A program made the translations under genes and the position numbers. 59,758 bases of DNA from Marinibaculum pumilum. Lineage in GTDB: Bacteria > Pseudomonadota > Alphaproteobacteria > Ferrovibrionales > Ferrovibrionaceae. The notes under the pieces were generated by a model. It saw only the letters and a list, made by a program, of their open reading frames with translations, did no database searches and was not told where the DNA came from. Of this stretch, positions 43,301 to 51,907 are shown piece by piece. Positions within the stretch are counted from its first letter, which is position 1. Each line of letters starts with the position of its first letter. The stretch spans positions 1 through 59,758 of the forward strand of contig NZ_JBHRTR010000044.1 of assembly GCF_042646425.1 (NCBI RefSeq), given 5' to 3'.

Positions 43301-44670
43301 TCACGGGCGGTCGGCACCAGGCCGGCCGTCTCCGTGTCAGGCCGGCAGGCGCCGACCTCGACCGGCGTCCCCGACCGGTCGCTGTAGGTGAACCTGTACT
43401 GCCGCCGCACCTCGCCCTTAGCGGTGTCCACCAGCTCGTCGCAGCCGGCATAGCTGCGGTCCAAGGTGATGGTCTCCGCTGTGTCGACCGTGCAGCCGCC
43501 GATCTGCCTGGGCGTGCCGTCCAGGGCCGTATAGACGAGCTGGTAGGCGCGGCGGAGGGTGCCGGCCTGCGCATTCACTTCGGGGGTGCAGGCAGCATAG
43601 TCACGGGCGACCGGCAGTGCCTGCGCGGTGTCCGCCGCGCAATCCGTCGCCCATTGCCTTGTGCCGGCGCCGTCGACATAGGCCAGGCGGTAGGCGCGGT
43701 AGGCGGCACTACCCTGGATCACTTCCGGGCAGGCATCATAGACCCGGGTCATCTCCACGGTCCGCGCGGGATCGGCGGCGCAGTCGGTCACGAACCGCCG
43801 TGCGCCAGAATCCTCGAAGAACAGCTTGTAGCTGAGGATCGCTGTCTCGGCCGAGAGGTTCGGCCGGCAGGCCGTATAGTCCTTCTGCAGAGGCACCCGG
43901 TCGAAGGAATCCGTGCATTCGCCGGCCGGCCGCCCATTGACCATGGGCCGGGTCTGGACGACCGCCACGCCGCCGGCCAGATCTATCCTGTAGCCGCAAC
44001 CATCCTTGCTGATCCCACGCTGCGGGACCTCTGCACCCGCGCCGCCTGTTGCCGCCGTCGTAGTCGAGGTTCCATCCTCGGTGTCTGCTCCCGACCGCGC
44101 CGCCTGTTGCGAACCGCTCAGAGTCGACCCTGCTGCCCCCCCGGCCGCAGCGGGTCCCTGACCTTGCCGTGCGTCGTCTCGCCCACCCTCTTCCGTCTGT
44201 TCCTCATCTTGCCTCTCGACAGCCGCATCGACAGCGGTTCGAACGGCCTCTGTCACAGCTTCCAGATTGCCATAGGCCGAGAGCCGGGTGGTCTCCGGAA
44301 CCAGCGACGACGACGAGAGGAACCGCGAGCGCATCGGTTCCTGCAGGGGCCATTCGCCATCGCCATCACGGCGGCTGATCGCATACCAGTCGATGACGAT
44401 CTCTGTCCCCGCCCCTGTCGGTGTCGGGGTGCTCTGGCCCTTGACGAGCAGCTGGGCCGCATCGACCCCACGCAGGCGCAGGTCCGACATCAGGTCGCCC
44501 AGCCCCGCCCGCACCGTCATCGGTTCGCCGACGGCCAGCGGATCCTCCAGGTACAGGACCGTCTTCTGGGATTCCGCTGTCTGTGCCAGTACGGCACCGG
44601 GGATCGCCAGGCAGATCCCGACCGCCACCGCCGCCCGCAGGCGGCTCCATCCAGCTGATATCTGCTGCAT
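40381..44670 (-). CDS. Giant secreted cysteine-repeat protein 2 of the T4SS operon (unknown family)
   Basis: A 1429-aa protein. A signal peptide (residues 1-30, SRLRAAVAVGICLAIPGAVLAQ-like) precedes an N-terminal domain of about 120 residues shared with its neighbour (LGDLMSDLRLRGVD, SRFL, LSAYGN). A low-complexity linker and 20 tandem units of 45-60 residues follow, each with two Cys in the pattern Y-x-x-C, VD-x-x-AGTVRRQY, Y-x-DR-x-G, VG-x-C-x-PD. The C-terminal domain (about 230 residues) has WYHSLDGEP, VLPSSATLPYTYSR and several Cys. I recognise no family. Secretion plus regular Cys pairs suggest an extended periplasmic or surface rod. ATG 44670 has GAGG seven bases upstream and follows the first giant's stop by 13 bases. 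Confidence 0.85.
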   Translation of the reverse strand: MQQISAGWSRLRAAVAVGICLAIPGAVLAQTAESQKTVLYLEDPLAVGEPMTVRAGLGDLMSDLRLRGVDAAQLLVKGQSTPTPTGAGTEIVIDWYAISRRDGDGEWPLQEPMRSRFLSSSSLVPETTRLSAYGNLEAVTEAVRTAVDAAVERQDEEQTEEGGRDDARQGQGPAAAGGAAGSTLSGSQQAARSGADTEDGTSTTTAATGGAGAEVPQRGISKDGCGYRIDLAGGVAVVQTRPMVNGRPAGECTDSFDRVPLQKDYTACRPNLSAETAILSYKLFFEDSGARRFVTDCAADPARTVEMTRVYDACPEVIQGSAAYRAYRLAYVDGAGTRQWATDCAADTAQALPVARDYAACTPEVNAQAGTLRRAYQLVYTALDGTPRQIGGCTVDTAETITLDRSYAGCDELVDTAKGEVRRQYRFTYSDRSGTPVEVGACRPDTETAGLVPTARDYSACEAVLDLDAGTVGWAYQATFIDRSGTTRVVRDCAADPASVRELNRDFSACSSLVDAAAGTVRRQYQLVYVDRQGTSRKVGECRPDLSQTVTLQADYAACEPDVDGIQGVRWARFRPFFEEGVEKIYAGECQRDEAGPLALERSYQGCSEIVDAAAETVRRQFRYRYTARSGEIVTVGECRTDDTPAGEVAVQVDTTACSPVVDGEMGARWDQARPYFVSAATGKTWIAPCRPIDAPPEPLQKSFDVCDELVSGDGETVTSQFRYQYTDRFGTIIPVGDCQPDSGAGAFVALHADMSVCAPLVDLDAGTLRRQAQAWYWTAERTRRQVGDCAPVDGAVEALGQDYGGCTVQVNEEAGTVRRASRATWIDHQGVRQYGPDCSPDPSSAGVVPIEKAYEGCDAVIDHEAAQVWVSYRRGYRDGNGELQAFGSCLEDRTQPVPLSRDYPSCDDRIDLEAGRVWQRHQRVYVAGDTTVVVGDCQEDPTDQVALQSGDPTCQPVIDVENMRVRRQHRRYYNDRIGQTHYVDEDCITDAGHDGWELSYDAARCSVQVDLVEMVARLRAELVYTDDAERRVVVEDCAPRDEGETWPVTHERGACGYRHDTEAGLSWAQHRPGYTRDAERVEVGPCEDSTDSYDHLETREGCEPLVDLDNGRAYARQRTAFIGDDEELVGVTGCEPDIASVQDLQKAVDVCEERTDDFDTATSFAFTRWYHSLDGEPAYVTDCAEDLSVGYPHRYQTTGWSNNDTVRESTERRVTYIEPPGGRVDIRPAQVLPSSATLPYTYSRQEDRQNGQWTSDGCNVFWATDRYDIYLRRDGSQADYMVGPGTAQGPTNGCTYSSEQGARFESLPDHRGVNMQYGSCVGAQNAEVTACNDYGGCIGFPWAAICAGGEYIKTAYVTIDGTGLTHCILRRRPDPNTGAPSYFDPIACRRWTMGQTRQVTHFPDGSQAYGPWADTGQTSWHHLRLVYQ

Positions 44671-44683
44671 GATCCGCCTCGTC

Positions 44684-47600
44684 TCACTGGTGGCCGGCGT
44701 TGCCGCCGTAATCGACCTGCACGTCAAGCGGCATGGAGGCCTGCCGGGTCTCGCCGGTATCGACCCAATCGGTGTAGGTGACCGCGCCAGAGGCCTGCGT
44801 GACCTTCTGCCGCGATTGCACCTTCATCACGTTCGCGCATTGCGGCCGGCTTCCGATGTGAGAGGGCACGAAGATCCGGCACAGCTGATAGGGCCCGGGG
44901 AGATTGCCCTGCGACGCCCAGGTCCAGGTCTGGTCGCCGCGCGGGCCCCAGGGCACGAACGGGATGCAGTCGCCGCCGTTGCAGGCGTTGACCGCAACCA
45001 GCATGCGCTCATTGGCGGTGGAGAAGGTCGCCACAGCCGTCTGCCAGACCTCGCGACGCTCAGTCTGCCGGCCGCACTCGCCGCCCTGCGGGATCGGCTC
45101 GCCGGGGCCGATCAGGTAGTGCGCCTCCGAGCCGTCCTTGCGGTTGTAGGTCTCCCACTTCTCGGTCAGCTGATAGCGCTGGCAGCCGTCGACGGAAAAC
45201 TGATCGGTCGGCCGCGTCGTCGTGCGATTGTAGGTATAGGGCACCTTCGCCGAGGTCGGCAGGATTCCCGGGCCGGCAAGCGGCAGACGCCCCAGATGCG
45301 GCGGCATGTCGACATACATCCACAAGAACTCCGTGGACATCCGGGCCGCATCGTCCTGGTCCCAGCTCACATGTACCGTCTGATGCGGATAGCTGGTGGA
45401 GCGGTCCTCTTCGCAGGGCGTCACCCAGGTCCGGCCGCCGGCCAGGGTGTGATACCAGTGCGTGAAGACGTAGGAGACGCCGGCGGCCATGTCATGCCGA
45501 TAGCGGCCCTGGCAGGCTTCCCATGTCTTCTGCAGACCTTGCTTGGAACCTTCGATCGGCTCGCAGGCGGCGACCTCCACGGTCCCGGACGGTGTTACGA
45601 TGATCGTCCGGCTCTGCCGCATCGCAAAGCCGCCCGCCTGGTCGACATAGAGCGCGCAGCCCTGTTCCGTCTGCTGGTGACTGTAGACCAGGTCGGAGGT
45701 CTCGCAGGTGCCGAGCGGCCAGACCGTGCCGTCACGGTTGTAGGCCGGTCGATGCTCCTGGATCGACCGGCCGGCCCGCATGTCATGGGTCAGCGAGCAG
45801 GGCGCGGTCTCGTAGATCACGTCCCAGGTGGCCGTGCCCTCATGTGTGCCGCAGCCTTCCACCACCACCCGGCGGTCCTCGCCGTCGCGATAGACCAGCT
45901 CGACCCGCTGCGCGACTTCTCGCACCGCGAGGTTCACGAAGGGCGTGCAGTTCTTCTCATCGAACTTGATCTCGTAGCGGGTGTCCGTATCCGGCCGGCA
46001 CTCGGCGTCGACATACTGGGACGAGCCTTTCCGATCGATGAAAAATCGCTTGTATTGCGGCCAGGCGGACATCGACGAGACGTTGACCTTGTCGGTGCAG
46101 GAGCCGAAGCCCTTCTGCAGTTCGACCCCGTCCTCGGGATCTTCCGTGCAGTCTCCCACCGGCTGCTCCGCGCCGTCCTGGACGAAGAACTTCCGGTGGC
46201 TCGGGAACACCTTGTTGCCGGCGCTGTCGACCCGGACCTCGCAGTCCGCATAGTTGCGCAGCAGCGGCACGAGCTGGTCAGTGTCGGTAACGCACTCGCC
46301 GAAGGTCTTGAGGGAGCCGTCGGCCAGCCGGTAGCCCAGCTTGTAGGCCGGCCAGACCTTCACCGCGTCATTGTCGACGACCGGATCACAACTGCCGAAA
46401 TTGCGCTCCAGCGGCACCAGGCCGTCCGCGGTCACGTCGATCCGGCAATCGCCTGCGTACTGCGCCTTGTTCTCCCGGTCTTTGTACGTGAAGCGGTAGC
46501 GGGTCCGGACCACGCCGCCGGCGGCGTCGACATGCAGGCTGCAGCCTTCCGTCGTCCGGTCCATCGGATCTGCCGGGTTGTCGCCCGGGATGCAGCCGCC
46601 GATGGTGGTTTTCTCACCTTTCACACTGGTGAAGAAGGGCTGGAACTGCCGGCGCTTCGTTCCCTCGACCCCGTCGACGAGCGGCCCGCAGGCCTCATAG
46701 TCCTGGCGGACCAGGACCTCGGCCGAAGGGTCCGGATCGGGGCGGCAGCTGCCCACCCGGACGACCGATCCGCTCCGCGCGATGTAGCTCCACTGGAACT
46801 GCCGGCGCGCGCTCAGCGCCACCTCGTCGACCAGCTCCGGGCAGGCGTCATGCGCTTTGGTCATCGGCTCCGGCGGCGCATCGCCCGGCTGGCACTCGCC
46901 GATCCAGGTCTTGCCCTTGGAGGGGCTGGCAAAATAGGCGCGGACCTGGCCTTTGCGGGTCCCGGCCGCGCCGTCGATGACGGGGTCGCAGGTCGCGTGA
47001 TCGAGCTGCACCACGATCTCGCCGGAGGGCTCCGGATCGGGCCGGCAATCGCCGACCTTCACCACGGTCCCATCGCGGCCGGTATAGCTTGGCCGGTACT
47101 GCCGCCGCACCGTCTGGGCCGCCATGTCGACCAGCTCGGCGCAGCCCTCATAGCTCTTGGAAAGCGGGACCGGCGGCGTGTCGGTCGGCTTGCACTCGCC
47201 GAGCCAGGTCTTCGTCCCGTCGGCCTTGGTGTAGTACGCGCGGGCCTGGTCGCGCCGGACGCCGGCGATCGCGTCGATCTCCGGGGTGCAGACGCTGTAG
47301 TCGCTCTGCACCTGCAGGACATTGCCGATATCGGGCCGGCAATCGCCGACCGTCCGGACCGCGCCCTTGTTGTCGGCATAGAGATACTTGTACTGCCGGG
47401 TCACCGTGCCGGTTGCGGCATCCACCTTCTCGGCGCAGCTCGCGAAGTCGCGATCGAGCGGCCGCTTCGTCGTCGGGTCCGGATTGCAGCCGCCGAGCGC
47501 CTTGATGGTGCCGGTGCCGTCCAGATAGCTCTCCTTGTAGGCAAGGGTCACCGCGCCGCCGTCGATATCGATGATCGGCTCGCAGGCGCTGTAGTCCTTG

Positions 47601-49000
47601 TCGGTCCGGACCTCGCCTGCCGGGCTGTCATCGGCGCGGCAGGTGCCGATCTCGCGGGTCGCCCCGCTCGTGTCGGCATAGACGAGCTGGTAGCCGCGCC
47701 GCACCGTATTGGTGGTCCGGTCAATGATCTCGCTGCAGCCCGACCAGGTCCGGCTCAACGGCTGCGTCTCGCTGTCCGTTGTGCGGCAGCCGCCGATCGC
47801 GCGTTCCTCGCCGGCCGGCGAGGTATAGACGAGCTGATAGGCGCGTCGGAAGGTCTCGGCGGCCAGGTCGAACTCGGGCTGGCAGCCGTCATACTTCCTG
47901 GCGGTCGAGAGCGGCTCGGACCTGTCGACGGTGCAGTCGGTGGCGAACTCCCGCTCGCCCTTGCCGTTCACGAAGGCGAGCCGGTACCGCCGATAGGCGA
48001 CCTCACCCACAACCGCCTCGCTGCAGGCGTCCCAGACCTTCTGCATCTCGGCCGCCCGGTTCGGGTCCGGGGTGCATTCGGTGACGTAGACCCTGCGGCC
48101 GTCGATCTCGTAGTACAACTTGTAGTGCAGTGTCGCCGTCGTCGCCGACAGGGTCGCCGGACAGACCGCATAGTCGCGCTGCAATGGGAAACGGTCGAAG
48201 GAATCCGTGCAGTCGGTGACCGGCTTGCCGTTCGCGGTCTCCCGGCTCTGCACGACGGCCACACCCTGCACCAGGTCGATGCGGACCCCGCAACCGTCCG
48301 TCGTGACGGCATAGTCCGGTGGCTCGGTCGGATCGGCTGCGCGCTCCTCGCTCTTCTCGACCGGAGGCAGGGGCTCGTAGGCGGCGGCAATCGGGTTCTG
48401 ACCCTCCCCGCCACCCCCGGCAAGATTGCCCTTCCCGGAACTGCTGCCGTCCCGCTTGCGGTCCTCCTCCTCAGCCCGCTCCAAACGTGTCAGCGCCGCT
48501 CCCAGCCCGCTGTCCTGGCTTGGCGTATTCCCCTCCGGTGCAAGAAGGGCCCTCGCTTGAACGATCAGCCCGTTCACGTCGCCATAGGCCGCGACCCTTG
48601 TCGCGGCCGGCACATTGGCGGCTCGCACAAGGAATCTCGACCGAAGTGGCGAGCCAAGCGGCAACTCCCGCGCTCCATCCAGACGAGCGACCGAGTACCA
48701 CTGCACATTCACTTCTGTTCCGTTGTTGCCGGATTGTGGGCTGGCCATGCCCCTCACGACGAGCTTCGCCACGTCGACCCCTGCCATGCGCGGATCAGAA
48801 ACAAGGTCGCCCAGGGTGGCCTGGACCGTCTGTGCCGATGCCGCTGGCGCTCCCTGCGAAAGCACCAAGGTGGTCGATTCCTCGGCTCTCACTGGCGCCG
48901 CGGCAAAAGCCGCCAGCACCACCGCAAGAATCAGGCACAGCGGCATCGCCATCCAAACCAGGATCCGCAGCGCCAGGGTCCACAGTCCGACAGCTCTCAT
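44684..49000 (-). CDS. Giant secreted cysteine-repeat protein 1 of the T4SS operon (unknown family)
   Basis: A 1438-aa paralogue of the next gene. Signal or anchor segment at residues 10-38 ending APVRAEE, then the shared N-terminal domain (LGDLVSDPRMAGVD, LRSRFLV, VAAYGDVN), a Gly/Ser/Glu linker, and 20 Cys-paired repeat units (for example DYSACEPIIDIDGG and VGDCRPDIG). It ends in the same C-terminal domain (WYHTLAGGR, GILPTSAKVPYTYNR). The order and type of unit correspond one to one with the second giant. The start overlaps the virB10 stop by four bases (ATGA), placing it firmly in the operon. Possible roles are pilus-associated adhesin, mating-pair stabilisation or outer cap; these are inferences. 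Confidence 0.85.
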   Translation of the reverse strand: MRAVGLWTLALRILVWMAMPLCLILAVVLAAFAAAPVRAEESTTLVLSQGAPAASAQTVQATLGDLVSDPRMAGVDVAKLVVRGMASPQSGNNGTEVNVQWYSVARLDGARELPLGSPLRSRFLVRAANVPAATRVAAYGDVNGLIVQARALLAPEGNTPSQDSGLGAALTRLERAEEEDRKRDGSSSGKGNLAGGGGEGQNPIAAAYEPLPPVEKSEERAADPTEPPDYAVTTDGCGVRIDLVQGVAVVQSRETANGKPVTDCTDSFDRFPLQRDYAVCPATLSATTATLHYKLYYEIDGRRVYVTECTPDPNRAAEMQKVWDACSEAVVGEVAYRRYRLAFVNGKGEREFATDCTVDRSEPLSTARKYDGCQPEFDLAAETFRRAYQLVYTSPAGEERAIGGCRTTDSETQPLSRTWSGCSEIIDRTTNTVRRGYQLVYADTSGATREIGTCRADDSPAGEVRTDKDYSACEPIIDIDGGAVTLAYKESYLDGTGTIKALGGCNPDPTTKRPLDRDFASCAEKVDAATGTVTRQYKYLYADNKGAVRTVGDCRPDIGNVLQVQSDYSVCTPEIDAIAGVRRDQARAYYTKADGTKTWLGECKPTDTPPVPLSKSYEGCAELVDMAAQTVRRQYRPSYTGRDGTVVKVGDCRPDPEPSGEIVVQLDHATCDPVIDGAAGTRKGQVRAYFASPSKGKTWIGECQPGDAPPEPMTKAHDACPELVDEVALSARRQFQWSYIARSGSVVRVGSCRPDPDPSAEVLVRQDYEACGPLVDGVEGTKRRQFQPFFTSVKGEKTTIGGCIPGDNPADPMDRTTEGCSLHVDAAGGVVRTRYRFTYKDRENKAQYAGDCRIDVTADGLVPLERNFGSCDPVVDNDAVKVWPAYKLGYRLADGSLKTFGECVTDTDQLVPLLRNYADCEVRVDSAGNKVFPSHRKFFVQDGAEQPVGDCTEDPEDGVELQKGFGSCTDKVNVSSMSAWPQYKRFFIDRKGSSQYVDAECRPDTDTRYEIKFDEKNCTPFVNLAVREVAQRVELVYRDGEDRRVVVEGCGTHEGTATWDVIYETAPCSLTHDMRAGRSIQEHRPAYNRDGTVWPLGTCETSDLVYSHQQTEQGCALYVDQAGGFAMRQSRTIIVTPSGTVEVAACEPIEGSKQGLQKTWEACQGRYRHDMAAGVSYVFTHWYHTLAGGRTWVTPCEEDRSTSYPHQTVHVSWDQDDAARMSTEFLWMYVDMPPHLGRLPLAGPGILPTSAKVPYTYNRTTTRPTDQFSVDGCQRYQLTEKWETYNRKDGSEAHYLIGPGEPIPQGGECGRQTERREVWQTAVATFSTANERMLVAVNACNGGDCIPFVPWGPRGDQTWTWASQGNLPGPYQLCRIFVPSHIGSRPQCANVMKVQSRQKVTQASGAVTYTDWVDTGETRQASMPLDVQVDYGGNAGHQ

Positions 49001-50124
49001 CGTCCTTCTCCCCTGCCAGGCTCCGTCACGGCCGCGACTTCCTCCCCGACCCGCTCCGGCCGGCGCAGGTACACGTCACGGTTCAATGTGAGGACAACAC
49101 GTTCGCCCGCAGCGACACTGATCACAGGGGCGATATCCACAGTCGCTTCCAGCGCCTGCGCTGTGATTTGGCCGGCCGACTGACCAAATTGCTGAGCTGC
49201 GGCAGCTATGTTCTGATTGCCACTGTTCGGCGGCACGGCCGCCGCTGCGGCCGCGGCAACCACAGCCGTCACGAAAGCTGAGCCGTAACGTTCGGTGATC
49301 CGGTTATCGACATCGCCCACCAACCCGGCACGTCCCATCGCATCGCCGGCCAGGCCGAGCTGGTCATCTTCGTCGTCGTAGATATGCGCGCCGTCCCTCG
49401 CGCGGATGATCCGGTACCATTGCACCGCAAGCCGGCTCTGACCCTGCTTCTCCAGCGCTTCATAGGTGCCCAGGGCAACGTCGCCCTTTTCGAGCAACAG
49501 GTACCGGCCGTCCGCGCCATAGACATCCATGTCCACCATCGCGCGGACATAGCCGCCGATCTGAGAGTTGATCGGCGACTGCAGGACAGCCGTCACCACC
49601 CTGTCCTGCGTCAGGATGAACGACCGATTCACCGGGAAACTCGACGTCGTCGACGGCGGATCCTCGCGGCGATAGTCCGGGTCGCTGTTCACCCATTCAG
49701 CGCCCGCCGGCGTTCCTGCCACTGCCGCCGCGGCCACGTCCCCGAAGCCCGGCCCGGCCTGTCGACGTTGCGACAGCCGCCGCGCCGCCGTTTCAGCACG
49801 CCTCTGTGCAGCAAGATCGAATTGCGGCGGCGGCGCCGGCGGCAATGTCCGCTCAGGCGGTGGCGGCGGCGGCGTCTTTTCCACTTCCTTCGACGCCGGC
49901 TCGGGCTGCGCCGGCATGACGATCACAGGCTGCGGCGGCGGAGCCGGCGGCTGGACGATCCGGGGCTCAGGCTCCGGTTCGGGCAGCTCGGGCACCTCGT
50001 AGAGCTCCGCGCTCAGCGCCGCGTCGACATCTTCTGGCGGTGTCTCCTCATCATCGCCACAGCCGGCCAACAGCAACACAAGGCCTAGCGCCAGAGCCCC
50101 GCCGATGCTGCTGCCCTTGCTCAT
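48997..50124 (-). CDS. virB10: VirB10-like T4SS protein with a lipoprotein-type N-terminus
   Basis: A 375-aa protein with a Pro-rich region (residues 43-100) and a C-terminal VirB10 beta-barrel domain (GADGRYLLLEKGDVALGTYE, LAVQWYRIIRARDGAHI, ERVVLTLNRDVYLRRP, with the hydrophobic antenna segment rich in Ala near 280). VirB10 normally begins with a cytoplasmic stretch and one inner-membrane helix. Here residues 8-22 read GALALGLVLLLAGC, an apparent lipobox ending in Cys22 followed by DDEE. This suggests lipidation, unusual for the family. The ATGA overlap with the downstream giant gene shows translational coupling. Confidence 0.88.
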   Translation of the reverse strand: MSKGSSIGGALALGLVLLLAGCGDDEETPPEDVDAALSAELYEVPELPEPEPEPRIVQPPAPPPQPVIVMPAQPEPASKEVEKTPPPPPPERTLPPAPPPQFDLAAQRRAETAARRLSQRRQAGPGFGDVAAAAVAGTPAGAEWVNSDPDYRREDPPSTTSSFPVNRSFILTQDRVVTAVLQSPINSQIGGYVRAMVDMDVYGADGRYLLLEKGDVALGTYEALEKQGQSRLAVQWYRIIRARDGAHIYDDEDDQLGLAGDAMGRAGLVGDVDNRITERYGSAFVTAVVAAAAAAAVPPNSGNQNIAAAAQQFGQSAGQITAQALEATVDIAPVISVAAGERVVLTLNRDVYLRRPERVGEEVAAVTEPGRGEGR

Positions 50125-51182
50125 AGCCCGGTGACCACACCGGGCGCGTAGCCGCCAGCCGTCCGCCCATTCGATTTGTTGCCTTCCCGCCGGGCTGCTT
50201 CCTCAGCCGGCAGGATGCAGACGACCTGCTGGCCGTGGCGCAGGGTGATCGGCTGCACCGTCTCCACGATGAAGAAGCGACCATCCTTGGATTTCCGGGT
50301 GTTGACCGGCTGATCGATGCCGTCGAACACAGCCCAAGCCGCAGGCCAGGGCTGCCCTGTGTTTCCGCCAAAGTCCAAGTAGGTGAAGCGATCGTCGCGA
50401 AACACGGCCTGCGGCGCGATCGACGCATCCCCGAACATTACCCGGTCCAGACGGATCTTCGCCGGGTCATAGGGATTGTCGGCCAGCCACTCGCCGCCGC
50501 TCGAACCGGCAGCAGACGACAGGCTCGCTTCCATGTACGAACCAGACCGCGCCGGCTCTGCCGGCCCGATGTCCTGACCGCTTTTCTCCGGTGTCACCTC
50601 TTCCGTGCTGAACCCCGGCACGACCGGGTCGATCTCCACCACCTGGTAGCCGATGTTCCCCGAGTTCCACGTCTCGCCGCGCAGGTAGAAGCTATAGATG
50701 GTCCCGGCTTCGGTGATGACGTTCAGGTTGGAGTCCGCGCCGGCCTTCTTCACCCAGACATGCTGCTGGTATGGAAGCTTCGCGGCCCTGGTCCCGAAAT
50801 GCGTCTCATCGCCGATCACCCACTCCGCGATCCGCTCGTGGCGCGGCAGCGAAATCGTGGTCGTGATGAACTCCCGAAGATGGACCTTTACCACCCGCGT
50901 CGGGGCCCATTTCGGGCGGTACACGCCGCGCTCCGGACGGGCCGTGGTCCATGCTTCCTGGATCAGTCCGCTGGGCCCGGTATCGGCATCCATTGCGGGA
51001 AACTCGCCCCGCATCTGGGCCTCGACCGCCGGATTGGGCGGCGGCAGCGGCGGCAGCTCCTGCACCCCCTGCCCCGTCGAACCCGGCTGCGGCGGAGACA
51101 GGTTCTGGCCCGCCGCCTCTCCAACGGCTCCCGCACCGAGGGCGAACGCGAGGCCGACGACGGCTACCCATCGCCCCCTCAC
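50121..51182 (-). CDS. virB9: VirB9-like T4SS outer-membrane-complex protein
   Basis: A 353-aa protein with signal peptide (VAVVGLAFALGAGAVGEAAGQ). A VirB9 N-terminal domain follows (VVKVHLREFITTTISLPRHE, WVIGDETHFGTRAAKL, NLNVITEAGTIYSFYL), then a linker and the C-terminal domain (DDRFTYLDFGG, GRFFIVETVQPITLRHG). It forms the outer-membrane core with VirB7 and VirB10. Start is GTG at 51182, overlapping the virB8 stop (GTGA); the ORF extends upstream but without coding character. Confidence 0.88.
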   Translation of the reverse strand: MRGRWVAVVGLAFALGAGAVGEAAGQNLSPPQPGSTGQGVQELPPLPPPNPAVEAQMRGEFPAMDADTGPSGLIQEAWTTARPERGVYRPKWAPTRVVKVHLREFITTTISLPRHERIAEWVIGDETHFGTRAAKLPYQQHVWVKKAGADSNLNVITEAGTIYSFYLRGETWNSGNIGYQVVEIDPVVPGFSTEEVTPEKSGQDIGPAEPARSGSYMEASLSSAAGSSGGEWLADNPYDPAKIRLDRVMFGDASIAPQAVFRDDRFTYLDFGGNTGQPWPAAWAVFDGIDQPVNTRKSKDGRFFIVETVQPITLRHGQQVVCILPAEEAARREGNKSNGRTAGGYAPGVVTGL

Positions 51183-51907
51183 AGCCCCGCCTCCCCGCCC
51201 AGGCTCCGCTTGCGCACCGCATAGCCCGCCACCCGCAGCCCGAGAGGATTCAGCCTTATACGGTCCGCTACCCCCTCGATCGCGGTCCGATACACCCGCA
51301 TCGTTGCCACCCATTCGCCGCGTTGCACCGCCGTCTTGTCCCGGCGATCGATCGTCGTGAACTCGACCTGCCAGGTGCCCGAAGAACCGGGCACCGGACC
51401 GGCCGACAGGATGTGCACCTCGCGGACCAGCTTCTTTTCAGCGAACTCGTTCAGCGGGCTGTCTGCGTTGGAGGTCGTCATCCGATCGCGGAACTCCGCG
51501 TAGACCCGGTCGGTGGAATGCGCCTGGACCCAGCCGTAGCGCAGGTTCTCGTCGACCAGATTGATGGTCTCCCTGTCATCCACGTATCGACGCAGCACGT
51601 CCTCGGTCAGCAGCTCCTCGGTCCGGCGATCGATCCGCTCCGGGATCAGCCGGACAAGCTGGGCTGAGGGCTGGTCGAACTGCACAAGCACATGCTCTGT
51701 GGACTTCAGCGGGAAGAGCCCCAGGACCACCGTCCCCATGGATCCCGCCAGGCCGACGCCCAGGCCCGCCAGGGCCCAGCTCGCCTTCACCAGCCGTTCC
51801 AGCCGGCGCACATATGCCTCGTCCTGGCTGCGCACCCTGTTCCCCCGGACCCGCCCCTTCGTCGGGGGCAGGCCGGCCGGCACCAGATCGTCATGCCCGC
51901 TGCGCAT
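51179..51907 (-). CDS. virB8: VirB8-like inner-membrane T4SS protein
   Basis: A 242-aa protein with a cytoplasmic N-terminus, one membrane helix (ALAGLGVGLAGSMGTVVLGLF, about residues 46-67) and a periplasmic VirB8 domain (YVDDRETINLVDENLRYGWV, GTWQVEFTTIDRR, NPLGLRVAGYAV). VirB8 nucleates assembly and binds VirB9 and VirB10. It overlaps virB7 by 17 bases and virB9 by four bases. Confidence 0.88.
   Translation of the reverse strand: MRSGHDDLVPAGLPPTKGRVRGNRVRSQDEAYVRRLERLVKASWALAGLGVGLAGSMGTVVLGLFPLKSTEHVLVQFDQPSAQLVRLIPERIDRRTEELLTEDVLRRYVDDRETINLVDENLRYGWVQAHSTDRVYAEFRDRMTTSNADSPLNEFAEKKLVREVHILSAGPVPGSSGTWQVEFTTIDRRDKTAVQRGEWVATMRVYRTAIEGVADRIRLNPLGLRVAGYAVRKRSLGGEAGL

Noticed and set aside
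44288..49183. Long open frame (1631 codons) on the plus strand, antisense to the first giant gene; similar long frames at 41383-42873 and 43099-44658
   Set aside because: These are mirror frames caused by very high GC in the third codon position of the minus-strand genes. They lack signal peptides, motifs or ribosome sites, whereas the minus-strand frames have regular Cys repeats, signal peptides and operon overlaps.
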